Shown: piece by piece, positions 13,041 to 25,140 of the stretch
How positions within the stretch are numbered: position 1 is the first letter of the stretch
How the letters are laid out: each line of letters opens with the position of its first letter
DNA from: Saturnia japonica
Lineage: Eukaryota > Arthropoda > Insecta > Lepidoptera > Saturniidae
Reading direction: 5' to 3'
NCBI GenBank assembly: GCA_033032175.1
Contig: CM065318.1
Span: 10,912,001-10,976,000, forward strand
Length of the DNA: 64,000 nucleotides
Notes under the pieces: generated by a model
Told to the model about the DNA's origin: nothing
Database searches by the model: none
What the model saw: only the letters and a program-made list of their open reading frames with translations
Made by a program: the position numbers and the translations under genes

Positions 13041-13867
13041 TGTTGCTTTTACCTTTCAAATCCAAGTTTCCACTTCAAAAAAGGTATATTTCATGAATTG
13101 AATTGTTTTGTCCTTAGTTCTATTATTGTAGGATCTTTTGTTCACATGACCTTATTACTTCAGAGAACAGTAGTTAAGGGGGCTTGCAAAGTAATCATTG
13201 TTCGAGTACTTAGATTAATCAGTCGATAAAGATCAAATAGTGTTCGGACTTTGTGGGATTTGGCTTAAGGCCCTCCGAGAATGTAGGTACATTGTCAATC
13301 TCGCCGCTACTAAGTTGTAGGGACGGCAGATTACCCAAAGGATATACAATGACCGTCTACCCTAATTTCTCATTGGCTGATGCGAATTTAGCACAAATAT
13401 TATTGACTTACCCAGCCATAATCATCTGTATTATGTAGGTCGATTAACATATATTTTTGTTTAGACTAATCCTAAATACTTGTATGAAATTTTCTCACAA
13501 AGTAGGGTTGCTTTCCGAAAAAATAACGTATACTGAATTTATATTGTAATAAGTACTTACAAGGCTTTGTAGAAAAACGTGTACAATTTTTTATGATTTT
13601 TGGTAGTGGTCCGATGGACGTACAGTAATATAAAAACTACTTTCATAAAGAATCGTACTTTTTGAAATCGAAAAGATACTACAACAAAAAAATTATGTGT
13701 GTAAAGTCTTCCTCTTCTTCTTGTTTTGACACCCGAAAAGCACTTTGCCAATGTCAATGTTTTTAAGCCTTCATAACATTTTCCAATATACAAAGTGGGG
13801 TTTCAGTTTCAAAGTCTTTGAGTCTTCGTAAAATTTTCCAGCGTTAATGTTTTCAAGCTTTCGTATT

Positions 13868-14118
13868 AATATACATTATAAACAAAGTGGCGTCCAACAA
13901 GATGGTGGCCGCCTTGTTAGAACGATCTAGGGATTTTTTGTGGGATCCCAGAATGCATGCCCTTTGTTTATATTTATAATCCACTTCACTTATGCACAAA
14001 AACCAAACTAAATCCCGCAAAACGCCACTAATATTACATAATATAATGTCAAAACCTAAGTAAATGAATTAAATTAAAAACCACAACATGTACCTTCAAG
14101 ATCCCGCCAAAAACCCCG
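13868..14118 (+). repeat. Repeat family E copy
   Basis: About 230 bp is matched in reverse orientation at 19843-20062. Shared blocks include ACAAGATGGTGGC, TTTTTGTGGGATCCCAGAATG, ATAATC.ACTTCACTTATGCAC, AAAAACCAAACTA, CCTAAGTAAAT and ACCACAACATG, ending with CTTCAAGATCCCGCC. Identity is high by eye, probably above 80 percent. No coding frame. Class unknown. Confidence 0.65.
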
Positions 14119-14997
14119 TGTGTGAGTCGTCTCCGATGCACGACTGGAGCTTAGTCTGGTGGTGGGCGAATATGAGACATACTAATGTAATCATTCGAAT
14201 AAGAAGATATCCATTAATAATAACTAATACTAGGTTACTAATATTAGTAGTTACTAATTTGATAGGATTAGTAATTATTACGACCGAACGACCTTTTTTT
14301 AACTAATTGGTATGTATGTTCTTGGAAAGAACTCTTTTTACGACTGAATAACCTTTTTTAGCTTCCCACTCTACATTTTCAATAAGTACATATTTTAATT
14401 TAGTCATCATTCATAATCGACCACCTCTGAGTATGCGTAAAGGGCTCGATTATAAATGATCAATTGATCACTCATCATCGAAATATCTCCATTATGTAAA
14501 TCATTCATAATAGAATGACTAGATTATTTAATCATTCATAATCGCCCACATCTAGAGTTTACTACTTAAGTATTATTGTCTTTGAATATTCGATCACTCA
14601 CTCACACTCTTACTAACTCATTCAATGACTGACTTATCATTAACCATTTGTTTAAAAGCATGATAATGTGTGTACACACATACATGATTTCAAAGCGAAA
14701 TGTGCGCAAGGTACGTTACGCAAAAAAAGTATCGCTTTTCTTAACGCTTTTAATTTCCATACCGGGTTTCTTTTAATAGATGTAAATCAATTCTAAAGGA
14801 GTAAACTCTAAAAAGTTGATCGACTCATATAATAAATTAAGAAATTTCTAATTATCGTTGTAACTAACTTTCAGATTAACATGACAGAACTTGGAAACTC
14901 GGATTAAACACTTTATTAAGATGTTGAGTAAGCATCTTTGTTTAAGCAAAGATGAGACTTTTAAATTAGTATATTTAGTACCTACGTAATTTTGTTA
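14119..14997. other. AT-rich DNA, nothing identified
   Basis: No gene or transposon end was found. A locally self-complementary run of TACTAAT/ATTAGTA words lies at about 14220-14275. Confidence 0.35.
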
Positions 14998-15415
14998 TCT
15001 TCTTCGCTCAAGTGGACTACAGAATACTGTCGATTGGGCATACGCGCGAAACTTGAAACCCGCGCACCTGGTTATTTTAAGGACAAAAATGCTTATTATG
15101 CGTTTTCCTTAGAAGATATAGATATTATACTCTCGCTGACTTTTTTGTAGGTCTTTTTAATATCTACAATTATGTAGTAGGTACATTAATTTGATATATC
15201 TCTTATGATTTACTCAGCGTAAGCCATTTAAGCACCCAAATTAAGTTACCATAACCAGTTTTTTTTATTTGCGCGGAACTCTAATTCTTTTTTATAAAAT
15301 AAAAGTAGCTTAAGTTACACCTTATAACTTAAGCTATCTACCAGTGAAAGTCCCGACAAAATCGGTCCAAACTTAAAATTATGGCTTATAGGTAAAAGTA
15401 TAATCAGTTCTAATA
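14998..15415 (-). mobile_element. Helitron-like family H1 copy (reverse)
   Basis: Reverse-oriented relative of 47575-48080. It shares GTGGACTACAGAAT, a GGACAAAAATGCTTATTATG block, TTACTCAGCGTAAGCCATTTAAGC, the TTTGCGCGGAACTCTAATT block and ACCAGTGAAAGTCCCGAC. The terminal hairpin and CTAG are degraded on the left, and the 5' end is lost on the right where it meets a MITE. Non-coding. Confidence 0.6.
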
Positions 15416-15419
15416 GGCT

Positions 15420-16250
15420 AAATTATTAAAAAGAAATAAAAAAAACCCGACTGCAACGAAATCACCAAATTTTGTTTTATCTATTTTTGCTTTTTATTGA
15501 AATCCCGGGTCTCGTATTTATATATTATATTAGCTGTACTCCATGGTTTCACCAGTGTTAATTTTATCCGACAAACACCGCGCCGTCACTAACGCGCTTC
15601 GCAAGTACAAATTATTTTAATTTTTTATTATCTCCTAAAGTATGTATCCAAATAGCATACTCTAAAAAGCAAAATTTAACTTTTAATTATAAGGATTAAT
15701 ATGCCATGTCTAAAAATAATACTTATAAATTACTTTTTAACTTTCAACAAATCTTTGTCACAAAATACCTTATTGTGGCTTATATATGAGAAATAGACAT
15801 ATGCTACCTCTGGCCTTTTTTTAGATATATTAAGGACCAATACTATTATAGAACATTTTATTTCCGTATCATTAACGACTACGCCAGCGCACGCGGATAA
15901 AACAGTTCGGGAGGGCCTCGACTTCCGGCTTACGTAACAAAAATATTTAAGGCTATCTTACAGTTGTATCCTAATTTTAAGCCTATACTATTCCTCGAGA
16001 ATCTGGCTATCATATATAAAAAGAATTTTTCGAATCCGACTGGTTGTTCCAGAGATTAGCGTGCTTAAACAAACAAACGAACAAAAAATCTTTTCCGATT
16101 TATTATATTAGTGTAGATAGCCTATGTCACTCACCTAATTAAGATGATTCTAACGATACCTCGTATGCTAAAATCCATCAAGCCGTCTAGGCTACGGAGC
16201 GTGCCAATAAAATATACACATACACATACATACATTACCCTCCTTACACT
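15420..16250 (-). mobile_element. MITE family F, split by a Helitron-like insertion
   Basis: The left end carries ACCCGACTGC (15445-15454), matching the terminal inverted repeat of the + strand copy at 31880-32166. The right part (about 16110-16250) continues the same element, with the CTAAAATCCATCAAGCCGT block and GCTACGGAGCGTGCC. The intervening 15530-16110 is a Helitron-like H2 copy. The far end is degraded. Before the insertion the MITE would have been about 260 bp. Confidence 0.6.
15530..16110 (-). mobile_element. Helitron-like family H2, nested in MITE F
   Basis: The left edge corresponds to the element's 3' end: the CATGGTTTCACC.GTGTTAATTTT block is a diverged form of the ACGGGTGAAACCGT hairpin region seen in cleaner copies at 23140-23165 and 47455-47482. 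It continues through GTACAAATTATT, GGATTAATATGCCATGTC, TATTGTGGCTTATATATGAG, GTTCGGGAGGGC and CTGGCTATCATATA, to the 5' region with GTTCCAGAGATTAGCGTG. The same order occurs at 49836-51860. Non-coding. Confidence 0.65.
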
Positions 16251-16382
16251 CCTAAAAAATAAGTTATTTGACTGCGATCTTGTGTAGGGTGGAGGAGATA
16301 TTCCACCATTCGGACCAATCATCATAATAATTTATCAAATAATTTTGAAATTTTATAACATTTTTTATATGCAATATATTAT

Positions 16383-16600
16383 TTTTTTTTTTTTAATAGG
16401 TTTTTGCCTTTGGCCACAATCTCACCAGACATATTTACAACATGATATTGGTAGTTAGCTAGCTGGCATTACAAAAAGCCTTACCACCATGCTATGGTAT
16501 CGTCACGATGTTTTCCATCACCGAAAGCTCAGGCTCATAGCAGGGATTTGAACTCACCTCGATCGATGCAGTGTTAGTACAAATCATCGTTCCAAAATTT
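16383..16600 (-). repeat. tRNA-derived SINE, family B
   Basis: Reverse-strand SINE. Read on the minus strand it contains a polymerase III B box resembling GGTTCGAATCC (plus-strand positions 16543-16553), followed by a body shared with copies at 31553-31815 and 45677-45985. A T run at 16383-16394 on the plus strand is the likely A tail. The A box is too decayed to be sure of here. Confidence 0.65.
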
Positions 16601-17034
16601 AACTGCAATTGATGTTTTATTTTAAAATATATTTTCTAATTCATAAGATACAAATAAAATAATAAATCCTTTGTTATGAGTCTGCATACGATTAAAATGT
16701 TTTTTCATTGTCTCTGTCTCTGTCATAGTCTTTACAGTCAATTAATATATATATTTATTTATGTTATTTATAATCTACAATAAATGCAAAACAGAGCTAT
16801 TTTATTTGAAAAGCTTACGAGCGTCACCAATATACATATTTTCACATTTTCACATATAAGCTCTAACTAATTTGTTAACATATAACACCTCATATATTGG
16901 GTGCCTTTTGTGGAAAAATCCAATGAAATCGAAACAAAGAAAATGTGATGGTTCCGTTCCTTATTATATATTTAACTTTTTAGTATGATGTTGAAACTTA
17001 TATCCCCTGGATTTCTCAGATTGGTAGTAGGTTT
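16601..17034. other. AT-rich DNA, nothing identified
   Basis: No gene or repeat boundary was recognised in this stretch. Confidence 0.35.
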
Positions 17035-17600
17035 TAATACTGTCTGTGGCCCACGGTTTCGCTCGTGTTCAATTTATTCGACAAACCTCTACATCGCGCC
17101 GCCGCCGCACAATCAACGCAATCGCAACGCTATTGTTTTTCTCACTTCCCGTACTAGGCTACATCTTGCCTGTTTGATTGACGTTCACGGTTACTTCTTT
17201 GCTCCTTAGGGTCGTACGTAAGATTATTCCGAAAACTTCCTCAATAGATAGGTTATAAAATGTAAAAATATTTTTTTATGTAAAAAATTTAATGTGGCGA
17301 GTCAGAGTAGCTGTTAGCGTGGCGACGGCGACGCTTTGGTTCCAACGTTGGCGGTGTGGAACAGAGTTTGTTATTTTTAATAGACACACAGGATCATTTC
17401 AAAGTTTCATGTTACAACATGGACAGATTAAAAGCGGTTTAAATTAAAAGCGACCAGCAAACAAACAGTAATAAAATAAACATATTCACGGGGACTTTCT
17501 TTCAGACCAGACTCGTAATTTCAGTGATTACCGCATTCAAACAAATAAACGGGCAAAAAATCTTTTATTTTTTATTTTTGATTATATTGGTATATAATGT
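17035..17600 (-). mobile_element. Helitron-like family H2, diverged copy
   Basis: Begins with GGCCCACGGTTTCGCTCGTGTTCAATTT-like sequence, the degraded 3' hairpin of family H2, and ends in a block resembling the family's 5' end (GATTACCG.ATTCAAACAAATAAACGGGC and AAAATCTTTTATTT). The middle is diverged and includes an unexplained GC-rich patch near 17290-17360. The copy may be composite. Confidence 0.4.
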
Positions 17601-17974
17601 GCAGATTATCTCCAAATATAAATTTACATGTTTCCGTCATAGTTCATCAACATATTAGGCGGTGCGGGTTTTTATAGTTTGACCCGCACAACCCTAAACC
17701 ACTTACATTACAATTTATTACTTGATAATAGTTTGACAATGTTATTTGCATCGTGACAATATTATGAAGGTGCCGCGGAGAGTGTCATGAAATACGATAA
17801 ATTGAGTTTTATATAAAAAGGATAATGTATAATTAAAAAAATAACAACAATTTATTTTAATTAAGTAGTCTCCAATAAGCCATATTATATTTATTCTGGC
17901 ATTTATTTATATAATAAAATTCAAAGCATTGTATAATCTATATAATATATTTATATATTGTGTTAATATAATAA

Positions 17975-18105
17975 AGCGGAAACATTTTTTGGTTTGTTTG
18001 TTTAAACACACTAATCTCTGGAACTAACAGTCAGATTCGAATTTTTTTTATATGATAGCCAGATTCACGAGGAATAGTATAGGCTATCTATTGTTATAAC
18101 GATTA
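17975..18105 (+). mobile_element. Helitron-like family H2, 5' end fragment
   Basis: Plus-strand counterpart of the 5' region at 16010-16110: an AAAGCGGAAACATTTTT lead, TTTAAACACACTAATCTCTGGAACTA, then ATATGATAGCCAGATTC. The matching 3' half is at 18950-19155, so the two may be one interrupted copy. Confidence 0.5.
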
Positions 18106-18949
18106 TTAAATGACACCGAGAGATGGCGGTAGTCCGCACGATTCGGATATGAATATAAAACATTTACGGTGCCTACCTACTGTGTGCGAGAAAAAATAAA
18201 CTGAATGTTATCTTAATCGTGTTCTTTGATCAGAAATTGTGAGATTTAATTGGAAATAGCGGGCGACACGGGGTAAGAGATAGTATAACAAATAACTTAT
18301 CTTATAAATTAATTAAATCTTTGGGATTATATAAGGACGTAAATTTTATTGCAGTTTACGGAAATGCCCATCACCCTTGGGGATAAGGGCTTCCCTGGTC
18401 ACTTTACGGGATAACTTCACCCACTCTATCGGCATTAAGCTCACCTTCACTCCTCATATTTGGAACTGCCTCACTAAGAACAGGCACCAGGTCCTATTCA
18501 TAGATGCCCTTGGTACGATCGTCATTCGTGATTGTGATTGCATTTATATTATACTTTTATATGTAAGAATAAGACTAATCATTATAGTCGTATGTCGAAA
18601 CTCTAGTGGTCTCGGTAATGCTTTATAGACCATAATGTTGTTTATTGTCCGTTATTAAAAGGTATGTTTAAAACAGGTCTGTACATCTCATTTTCCCTCC
18701 ACACACGAACCCGATTCATTACACTATTAATAGGCTTCAACTCTCAGCTAGCTTTAAGTATTGATTTTTGTTAAGTAAGATGGAAGTGAAAGTCTTCCCT
18801 GAATTACTTTATTCGTGTGCGCAAGCGGGATGGTTAATGATACATAAATATAATGTTCTACAAAAATATAAAATACTAAGGACTACTACTAAGTACTAAT
18901 ACCTCTCTAAAAAACGTCTGCAATTTAGTGTTGAAAATTAAACATTGAC
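18106..18949. other. Unassigned DNA between two H2 fragments
   Basis: An 83-codon open frame lies at 18377-18628 (+) with no recognisable motif. If the flanking H2 fragments are one copy, this stretch would be a later insertion, but I cannot see terminal repeats that prove it. Confidence 0.3.
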
Positions 18950-19155
18950 TTATGAGCATTATTTTAGGCATGGCATATTCAGGCTTAATGAAAAAAAAGT
19001 TACTTCATCATAAAGACAATTTTATGAAGTCAAATTTTAGCCTAAACATAGTTTAGCAAATAATGGAAAATTACAATAATTTGTATTTGTGGCAAGTGAG
19101 AACAATTAATGAATAGGCTACACGGGTGCGTTGGGGTACAGCAGCTAGTATAAAT
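18950..19155 (+). mobile_element. Helitron-like family H2, 3' end fragment
   Basis: Carries TTTTAGGCATGGCATATT, AATTTGTATTTGTGGC, CTACACGGGTGCGTTGGGG and a terminal CAGCTAGT, matching the 3' ends of other H2 copies in order. The hairpin is partly lost. Confidence 0.55.
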
Positions 19156-19842
19156 TATATTACATACCATTCAGTCATTTATGAAACTTTTATTATTTAA
19201 ATTATGTATTTAATTTATTATTATTTATTATTATTTAATAAAATGAAAGATGAAAACTAATGATACGCGTCTTCGCTTTTGTTTGCCGTAATATTGTTAG
19301 ATATTTAGACAGTTTTTTCCATAGATGTATATTAAATCTATGGTTTTATCTGAATATATGAAAAAATCCAATTGTATTATAACCTTTTACGATTTAATTA
19401 ATTTTGCTTATTATTATTATTATTAAAATTAATACACAAATGTCATGACATAGAAATCAAAATTATAACTATATATAATAGTAGTAAGTATTATTCATCG
19501 ATGTTATAAGAAAAATAATAATAGAAGCAACAATGATTATAAAAGTTTTTTTTATTAAAGGCTATTCGCCAAGCCAATTGGTTGTTTGTTTTTCTTTACA
19601 GCAATAATAGATATAGGTATGATAATTTTATGACGCGCAGTATTAATATGTTGTGCACGAAGTGAGGGAACTTGTACAATTATTGAGTAAAGTTGTACCA
19701 CATATTATATTTCGGACAATAAACTGAGGTATATTAAACTGTCTTATCTAAAGAAGATATTTCTATCCACATCCGCACGTGTTTATGATGTGGTAATTAA
19801 TGTTTTCGTCTCGTAATTACTATTACTCTATATTATTGAATT
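19156..19842. other. AT-rich DNA with simple repeats
   Basis: Contains short TTA/ATT runs (about 19200-19240 and 19408-19428). Nothing else was identified. Confidence 0.35.
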
Positions 19843-20062
19843 GGGTTTTTTGGCGGGATCTTGAAGTGCCATGTTGTGGTTTTTGTTTTTAATTGATTTA
19901 CTTAGGGTTTTGTCCATATATTATGTAATATAGTTTGGTTTTTGTGCATAAGTGAAGTAGATTATAAATATAAGTTGAAAGTATTCATTCTGGGATCCCA
20001 CAAAAACTCCTCAGAAAGTTGTAACAAGGGAGCCACCATCTTGTTAGGCTACTGAAGTCGTC
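19843..20062 (-). repeat. Repeat family E copy (reverse)
   Basis: Inverted partner of 13868-14118, 5.7 kb away. It begins with GGCGGGATCTTGAAG and ends near CCACCATCTTGTTAGG. A GAAGAAGAAGAAG microsatellite follows at about 20139-20155. Confidence 0.65.
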
Positions 20063-20295
20063 ATAACACAGGACACTATATTAAACTTGATAGTAGCAGT
20101 AATGGTCTTCATTAAAGAGGACTAGTTGCCAAGTTACGAAGAAGAAGAAGAAGTAGCTTATGAATTAATAAGAAATAACATAACCTTTCTGTGTAAAAAT
20201 ATCCTTGTCACTGTCTTTTACAATATACGCCTTTCGGGAAAATGTAAAAAAATACATGCATTACTTGAAACTATAATATAACGATTAAACAAAAA

Positions 20296-20660
20296 TATTT
20301 ATGTGAGGGATATCGAATTACATCTTCAACACTGAGATGTCCAAGCGAACCTTCACCTGCACGTGGTTGAACCCTGCTAAGCAATGAACGAGTTAATGGC
20401 GATAGCGTGGTGGTAGGGCTGTTTTGCCTGACTGGGTCGCTATCACCACGCACATTTTGAAAAGTCCGTCATAATGACACTTTTTGTATGTCGTGTTTCT
20501 GGATCAGACTGTGCATATCCTGTTAAATTAATACAGGCTGGCATGACAGCGGTGACCGTCGATGGATTACGATCTGTCGGTGGTCGCCGTTATGTTAGGA
20601 TTGTACCGTGCTTACCATCAGGGACAGTACAGTCAATTTGCCATACTACTATTAAAAAAA
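20296..20660 (+). repeat. Repeat family C copy
   Basis: Contains a GTGGTGGTAGGGCTG block near 20406-20420, TCTGGATCAGACTGTG, GGCTGGCATGACAG, CGGTGGTCGCCGTTATGTTA, ACCATCAGGGACAGTACAGTC and an A run at 20652-20659. The GTGGTAGGGCT block reminds me of 3' untranslated regions of lepidopteran LINEs. The open frame 20474-20683 runs through it by chance. Confidence 0.55.
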
Positions 20661-22894
20661 ATCTACAGAATTATTCAATATAACACTTTGTCAACCACCA
20701 ATTTGTTTTTCATTCTCATTAATGCTTCTTAAAGATCTGATCTGAATATCTATCTTGGAGAACACAGGTATTCCTGGTATCGTGGTCCTTTTTCTATACC
20801 ACTTTTGAAGATAAAATTGATTTTAAAATACTTAGGTAGGTAATAAAATATCTTCATGGACATCATTGCTTATTGATAGGTAAAGAGGATAATTATTTTT
20901 TAAATATTACATAGAAATCGGGAAACCAAGGTCTCATAAAAATGATGATTATAACAATTAATATAGGTAACTATATTATATTTTGTATTTTTAAACAAAT
21001 GCTTGATAGGCCCTAAGAATTGCCAATAATTTGAGAAATCATAAAAATAATCCAAAATTAAATTTTTTATTAATTATAATATGTTTTTGATAAAATTTTG
21101 TACACGGGAAGTAAATGACTAAAAATAAAATTACGAGACGAAACTAATTGCTAACGTGCGGTGCCGCTGAAAATTTACTCGTAATAGATCATTAATATCT
21201 AATTATATTAATTATTCAATTAAAACAACAATGGATTTAGGGACTGACTACAGGAAATATTGCATTTATATACTTACCGTAGGTATGGAAAATTACATAA
21301 ATTGATGCTAATTTCCAGGGCTTTGAACTCTTACATTATGTGACTTCATATTTCAATATGCAGCAACGCACAATGTTTTCATTTCACCTGTTCAATGTGA
21401 TAAGAGAATTACACGACCCTTCGCCATGCTTCGGCTTTTCAGTTTGCTACGTAGTCGCGAGCGATCGAGTCGCACTTTCGTTTGTCGGTAATACGTGCAG
21501 AAACATTCACGGAAATATAATTGTTTTTTGCGCCAGTTGGTTTTTTAAATTCTGATCTAAATATCAAATTTGTGATTGTTTTTTTTTTTCATATATACTT
21601 TTAATTTCTGGTGTTTATTTAAAATTGTAAGTATTTTTAAATATAAAAACAAAGCTTCTATATTTTTAGTAATTTTTTGTATATGTTTTATATTTAGAAT
21701 AATGTAGACATTGAATTGATATTTTAAATAGTATCTAGATTTATTTCTTGACAGAAGAAGTAACAATGATGATGAAAAATATCGTTATATCGTCAATTTA
21801 TTTTTTATGGGATGATATAGTTTAGATCTTGTATAGCTCAGCTTTTTAGCAGCTAGGCCAATTTTCAGGAGTAAAAATTAATTCTGGAGTAATAATATAC
21901 ATAATATAAAGTCTTTTTAATGAAATGCTAGGTATAGGTACTGTCTTCGGATATATCGTCGATGCCCACTAGGTGAATTGGCGCTCTAACATTTACCTAT
22001 TCTAATGTATAAAAATAATCAATATATTAAGTGTTTAAAAATAAAACCTAAACGGAAATTAAACGCAATAGATAATTAAAAAATATTTCAAAGCTCCGCT
22101 ATAGGAATTGTAGGTTGAATAAATGTAATGGGTAGGTATGTTAAGAATGACGCATGGGTGATACATTACTTTCCAGAATAAAACCTAGGGTTTTTAGGAT
22201 TCCGTATCTAAAATGAAAAATCGCACAAGTAACGAGTACCCTGAGGGTTTCGTGTTTTATATAAATATTATTTGTATATAATCCTTCCATTGTTCAATGG
22301 CTCCGAAACATAGTGTCAGTGCGTGTTTAAGTGACAACCTTTTATTTCGCAGGCACTCCCATCTTAGTACACTTTATGAAATTATTAGTAAAATATAACT
22401 TTGTCCTGTGTTAATTCTCGGCGGAATTGGAAATATATTATTTTTGGATTTATTTTTTAACTAATTCGAATTCTATAACTAATTCTTGCCACATTGCAGG
22501 ACTGTAGTTCCCTGGGAAGTAGACTATAAGTTTTATTAATCGGTCAGTAGTGGGACTTTCAGTATTGCAGGTTTAATGTCTTACTTTAGATGACTTTCAG
22601 TATGAAAGTCTTTATCGCGTTAACTTAGAACCGTTATTTTTTACAGCAGTATGAGGATATAGACTTTAATATTCGATATTAGTTTCAACTTTAAGCCGTT
22701 TTAAAGAAAAGGGGTCTTGACACAAGGATATACAGACAGACAGAGGGACTATAAAGGATTTGTTGTGGGGTTCCGTACCTTAAATAATATTTTACGGACC
22801 ACAGTTGGTACTAAAGGTGGCCTCCTGTTGGCCAACCATGGCTTAGATGATAATTTTGTACAACATTTTTTATAACACTAAAATAATCTATACC
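20661..22894. other. Unassigned AT-rich DNA
   Basis: No supported gene. The patch 21010-21190 resembles the degenerate repeat at 31075-31410 (the GATAAAATTTTGTACACGGGAAGTA block is shared). A locally less AT-rich 71-codon open frame (21340-21555, +) has no motif that I recognise. Confidence 0.35.
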
Positions 22895-23165
22895 AATATT
22901 ATAAAGAGGAAAGATTTGTTTTTTTTTTTGTAATGGTTAAAAACTCAAAAAATACTGAACCGATTTTAAAAACTCTTTTACCAATATAAAGCTACAGTAT
23001 CACCGAGTAACATAGGCTATATTATATTTTGAAAAATTAATTTATTCCTCATAAAAATGTCGATAGTTTTACACAAAGTATAAAAAATTGCCTACACGGG
23101 TGCGTCGGCGATGTTTGTCGTATAAAATTAAAACGGGTGAAACCGTGGGGCACAGCTAGTGAATA
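22895..23165 (+). mobile_element. Helitron-like family H2, well-preserved 3' half
   Basis: Starts at ATAAAGAGGAAAGATTTG and ends with the hairpin ACGGGTGAAACCGT (stem ACGG/CCGT), then GGGGCACAGCTAGT. A small hairpin followed by CTAG is the expected 3' end of a Helitron. A near twin lies at 47205-47482. It encodes no Rep or helicase and is non-autonomous. Confidence 0.7.
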
Positions 23166-23189
23166 AATAAGTTCACACATATGATAATA

Positions 23190-23700
23190 CTAGCTGTGTC
23201 CGCGGTTTCGCTCACGTGGAGTACAGAATGCCGTAGGTCGAGCGCATGTGCGAATTGTGCTGCCCCTACTCCTTCCCGCCACCCACGGCGACTGCCCGAC
23301 CTTTATTTTAAATACAAAAATGCTTAGTGTGTATAATCGTTACAAGATAGACAATATGCTATTACTGACTTTTATATAGGTCTTTTTAAAATCCTACAGT
23401 ACAGAAAGTACATTAATTTTATCTCTTTATATGGTTTACTCAGCATAAGACATTTAAGCGCCCCAAAAGCGTATTTTTTCCGAATTGATTCACCATTCTT
23501 GTCACTGCTTATTTCGTATGTTGTTTTGTCAAACAAAATATATTCTATAATAACCTGGCCAACTAACATAGTTATGAATAAAAACAAAAATCATATAAAT
23601 CGGATATGTGGTTCTCGTGTGAGAAGAACATAAACGGACAGACAGATAGACAGACGTTGAGTTTTATTATATGTATGTAGAGAAAGATAGAATACATATA
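23190..23700 (-). mobile_element. Helitron-like family H1 copy (reverse)
   Basis: The left edge is ACTAGCTGTGTCCGCGG, the reverse complement of the hairpin-plus-CTAG terminus. It continues through GTGGAGTACAGAATGCCGT, CAAAAATGCTTAGTG, TTTACTCAGCATAAGACATTTAAGCG and GATATGTGGTTCTCG, to the 5' side with GGACAGACAGATAGACAGACG. Its order is collinear with 62328-62780, so both are probably nearly full length. The minus-strand open frames here are incidental. Confidence 0.7.
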
Positions 23701-24057
23701 GATGTGTACACACATATTCAATTGGTCGGTCATAATACATAAATTATTCAATGACTTTTTAACTTTATAAAATATCGGCAATAAGTTACCGCAATATATG
23801 TGTTAGCAGTGATATAACATCAAGTTTATTAGCCGAGTCAAACGATTGATGCCAGTCGTGAATAAATTTCACTTCACCGCCTAGACGAGAGAGTATTTTT
23901 AGCAAATAGTAAGAAGTATTTCTACGGTGTAGGTAAATTGAAACATTCTTTTTGAAAAGTTGTTCGTGAATTCGTGATATTAAATTCATAATAATGTTGT
24001 TCACAAGGTAATTAATTGGGAAATGTTCGTATTATGTTTACAACAAGTTTTATTTAC
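23701..24057. other. AT-rich DNA, nothing identified
   Basis: Spacer between two reverse-oriented H1 copies. No gene was recognised. Confidence 0.35.
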
Positions 24058-24380
24058 TACTAGCTGTGCCCGTGGCTTCGCCCACGTGGACTACTGAATG
24101 CCCGCGCGAATTTTACTCCGCCGCTCCCGGCTGTTTTAAAGACAAAAGTGCTTATTGTGGGTGTTCTTTAAAAAATAGATGTATAGTCTCTCTAACATTT
24201 TTGTGGGTATTTTTAAAGTGTACAATTGTGTCGTACATTAATTTGCTGTCTCTCTTATAGTTTACTCAGTGTAAGCCATTTAAGCGCCCGAATTGATGCA
24301 TTATGAGCAGTTTTTTTTATTTGCGAGGAAACCTATAACTTTTTCTAAAATAAAAGTGGTCAAGTTACTCCTTATAACAT
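24058..24380 (-). mobile_element. Helitron-like family H1 copy (reverse, 5' truncated)
   Basis: Begins ACTAGCTGTGCCCGTGG with an intact CGTGG/CCACG-type hairpin, then GTGGACTACTGAATGCC, GACAAAAGTGCTTATTGTGG, TTTACTCAGTGTAAGCCATTTAAGCG and TTTTATTTGCGAGGAA. The match stops near 24380. The 64-codon open frame 24066-24260 is chance. Confidence 0.65.
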
Positions 24381-24884
24381 GTGTACCTACTATACACATT
24401 ACATATACATACTATATACATTATGAATTTGGTCGAGCATGATAGGTAAAAACACAAAAAGTCATTTATAAAATCTCACGGAGCTAGCGCACTGTATGAC
24501 AGGGAAAATTATACTAAATTTCATTGTACGGAAAATGATTGATAGGGGGATAGATATAACAGATGCGGGGTAAATATTAAAGCGAGGATTCTAGCAATAA
24601 AACTTTCAGAAGTCGACTTTTGCAAGCAATCGCATTTTTGTTAACAGTTTCGACAACCTAACTTCTGCAAAATTTGCAGCTTGTAAAGTTTGCAGCAAGT
24701 TACATGTGTAAATGCCATTTTAAACATTAATACAACAATAAGATATTTCCTTTCACACGAAAACTATTTTCATTATTTGTGTATTTACATCACATTATTA
24801 GGCGGCGTCACCGCTTAGCGCGATGTCTTCCAGGCAATCTTCATGCATGTTGTTGTTTGCAAAATAAAGTTTTCTATATCGAAT
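24381..24884. other. Unassigned DNA
   Basis: No gene or repeat end was identified. Confidence 0.3.
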
Positions 24885-25140
24885 ATCGATGTCGTGGTGG
24901 TTAAGTAGTTTAGACAGTCAAAATATCGAATAGATGTCCACAGGTTCAAGCCCCGTAAGTAATGTTCTTGTATTTGGTAAAAAATACAGAACTCTGAATT
25001 TGTCAGCACTTATTGAAATTACCAATGCATCGTGTTCGTGTGCGGATGTGGTTATTAAAACTATGCCTGCCTACTGGAATAGGCTTTTGCGCAGCAGCGG
25101 AACATTTGTAAACTGGTATTATTATTATATCGAGTAATAA
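24885..25140 (+). repeat. Candidate tRNA-derived SINE
   Basis: A polymerase III-type A box resembling TGGTTAAGTAG (24898-24908) and a B box GGTTCAAGCCC (24943-24953) are spaced about 35 bp, as in a tRNA gene. The surrounding sequence does not fold as an intact tRNA, so a tRNA-derived SINE head is more likely. The tail is AT-rich (ATTATTATTAT near 25118-25130). Only one copy was seen in the window. Confidence 0.45.

Noticed and set aside
24885..25140. Possible functional tRNA gene
   Set aside because: A and B boxes are present but the arms do not pair into a cloverleaf, so a tRNA-derived SINE is the better call.
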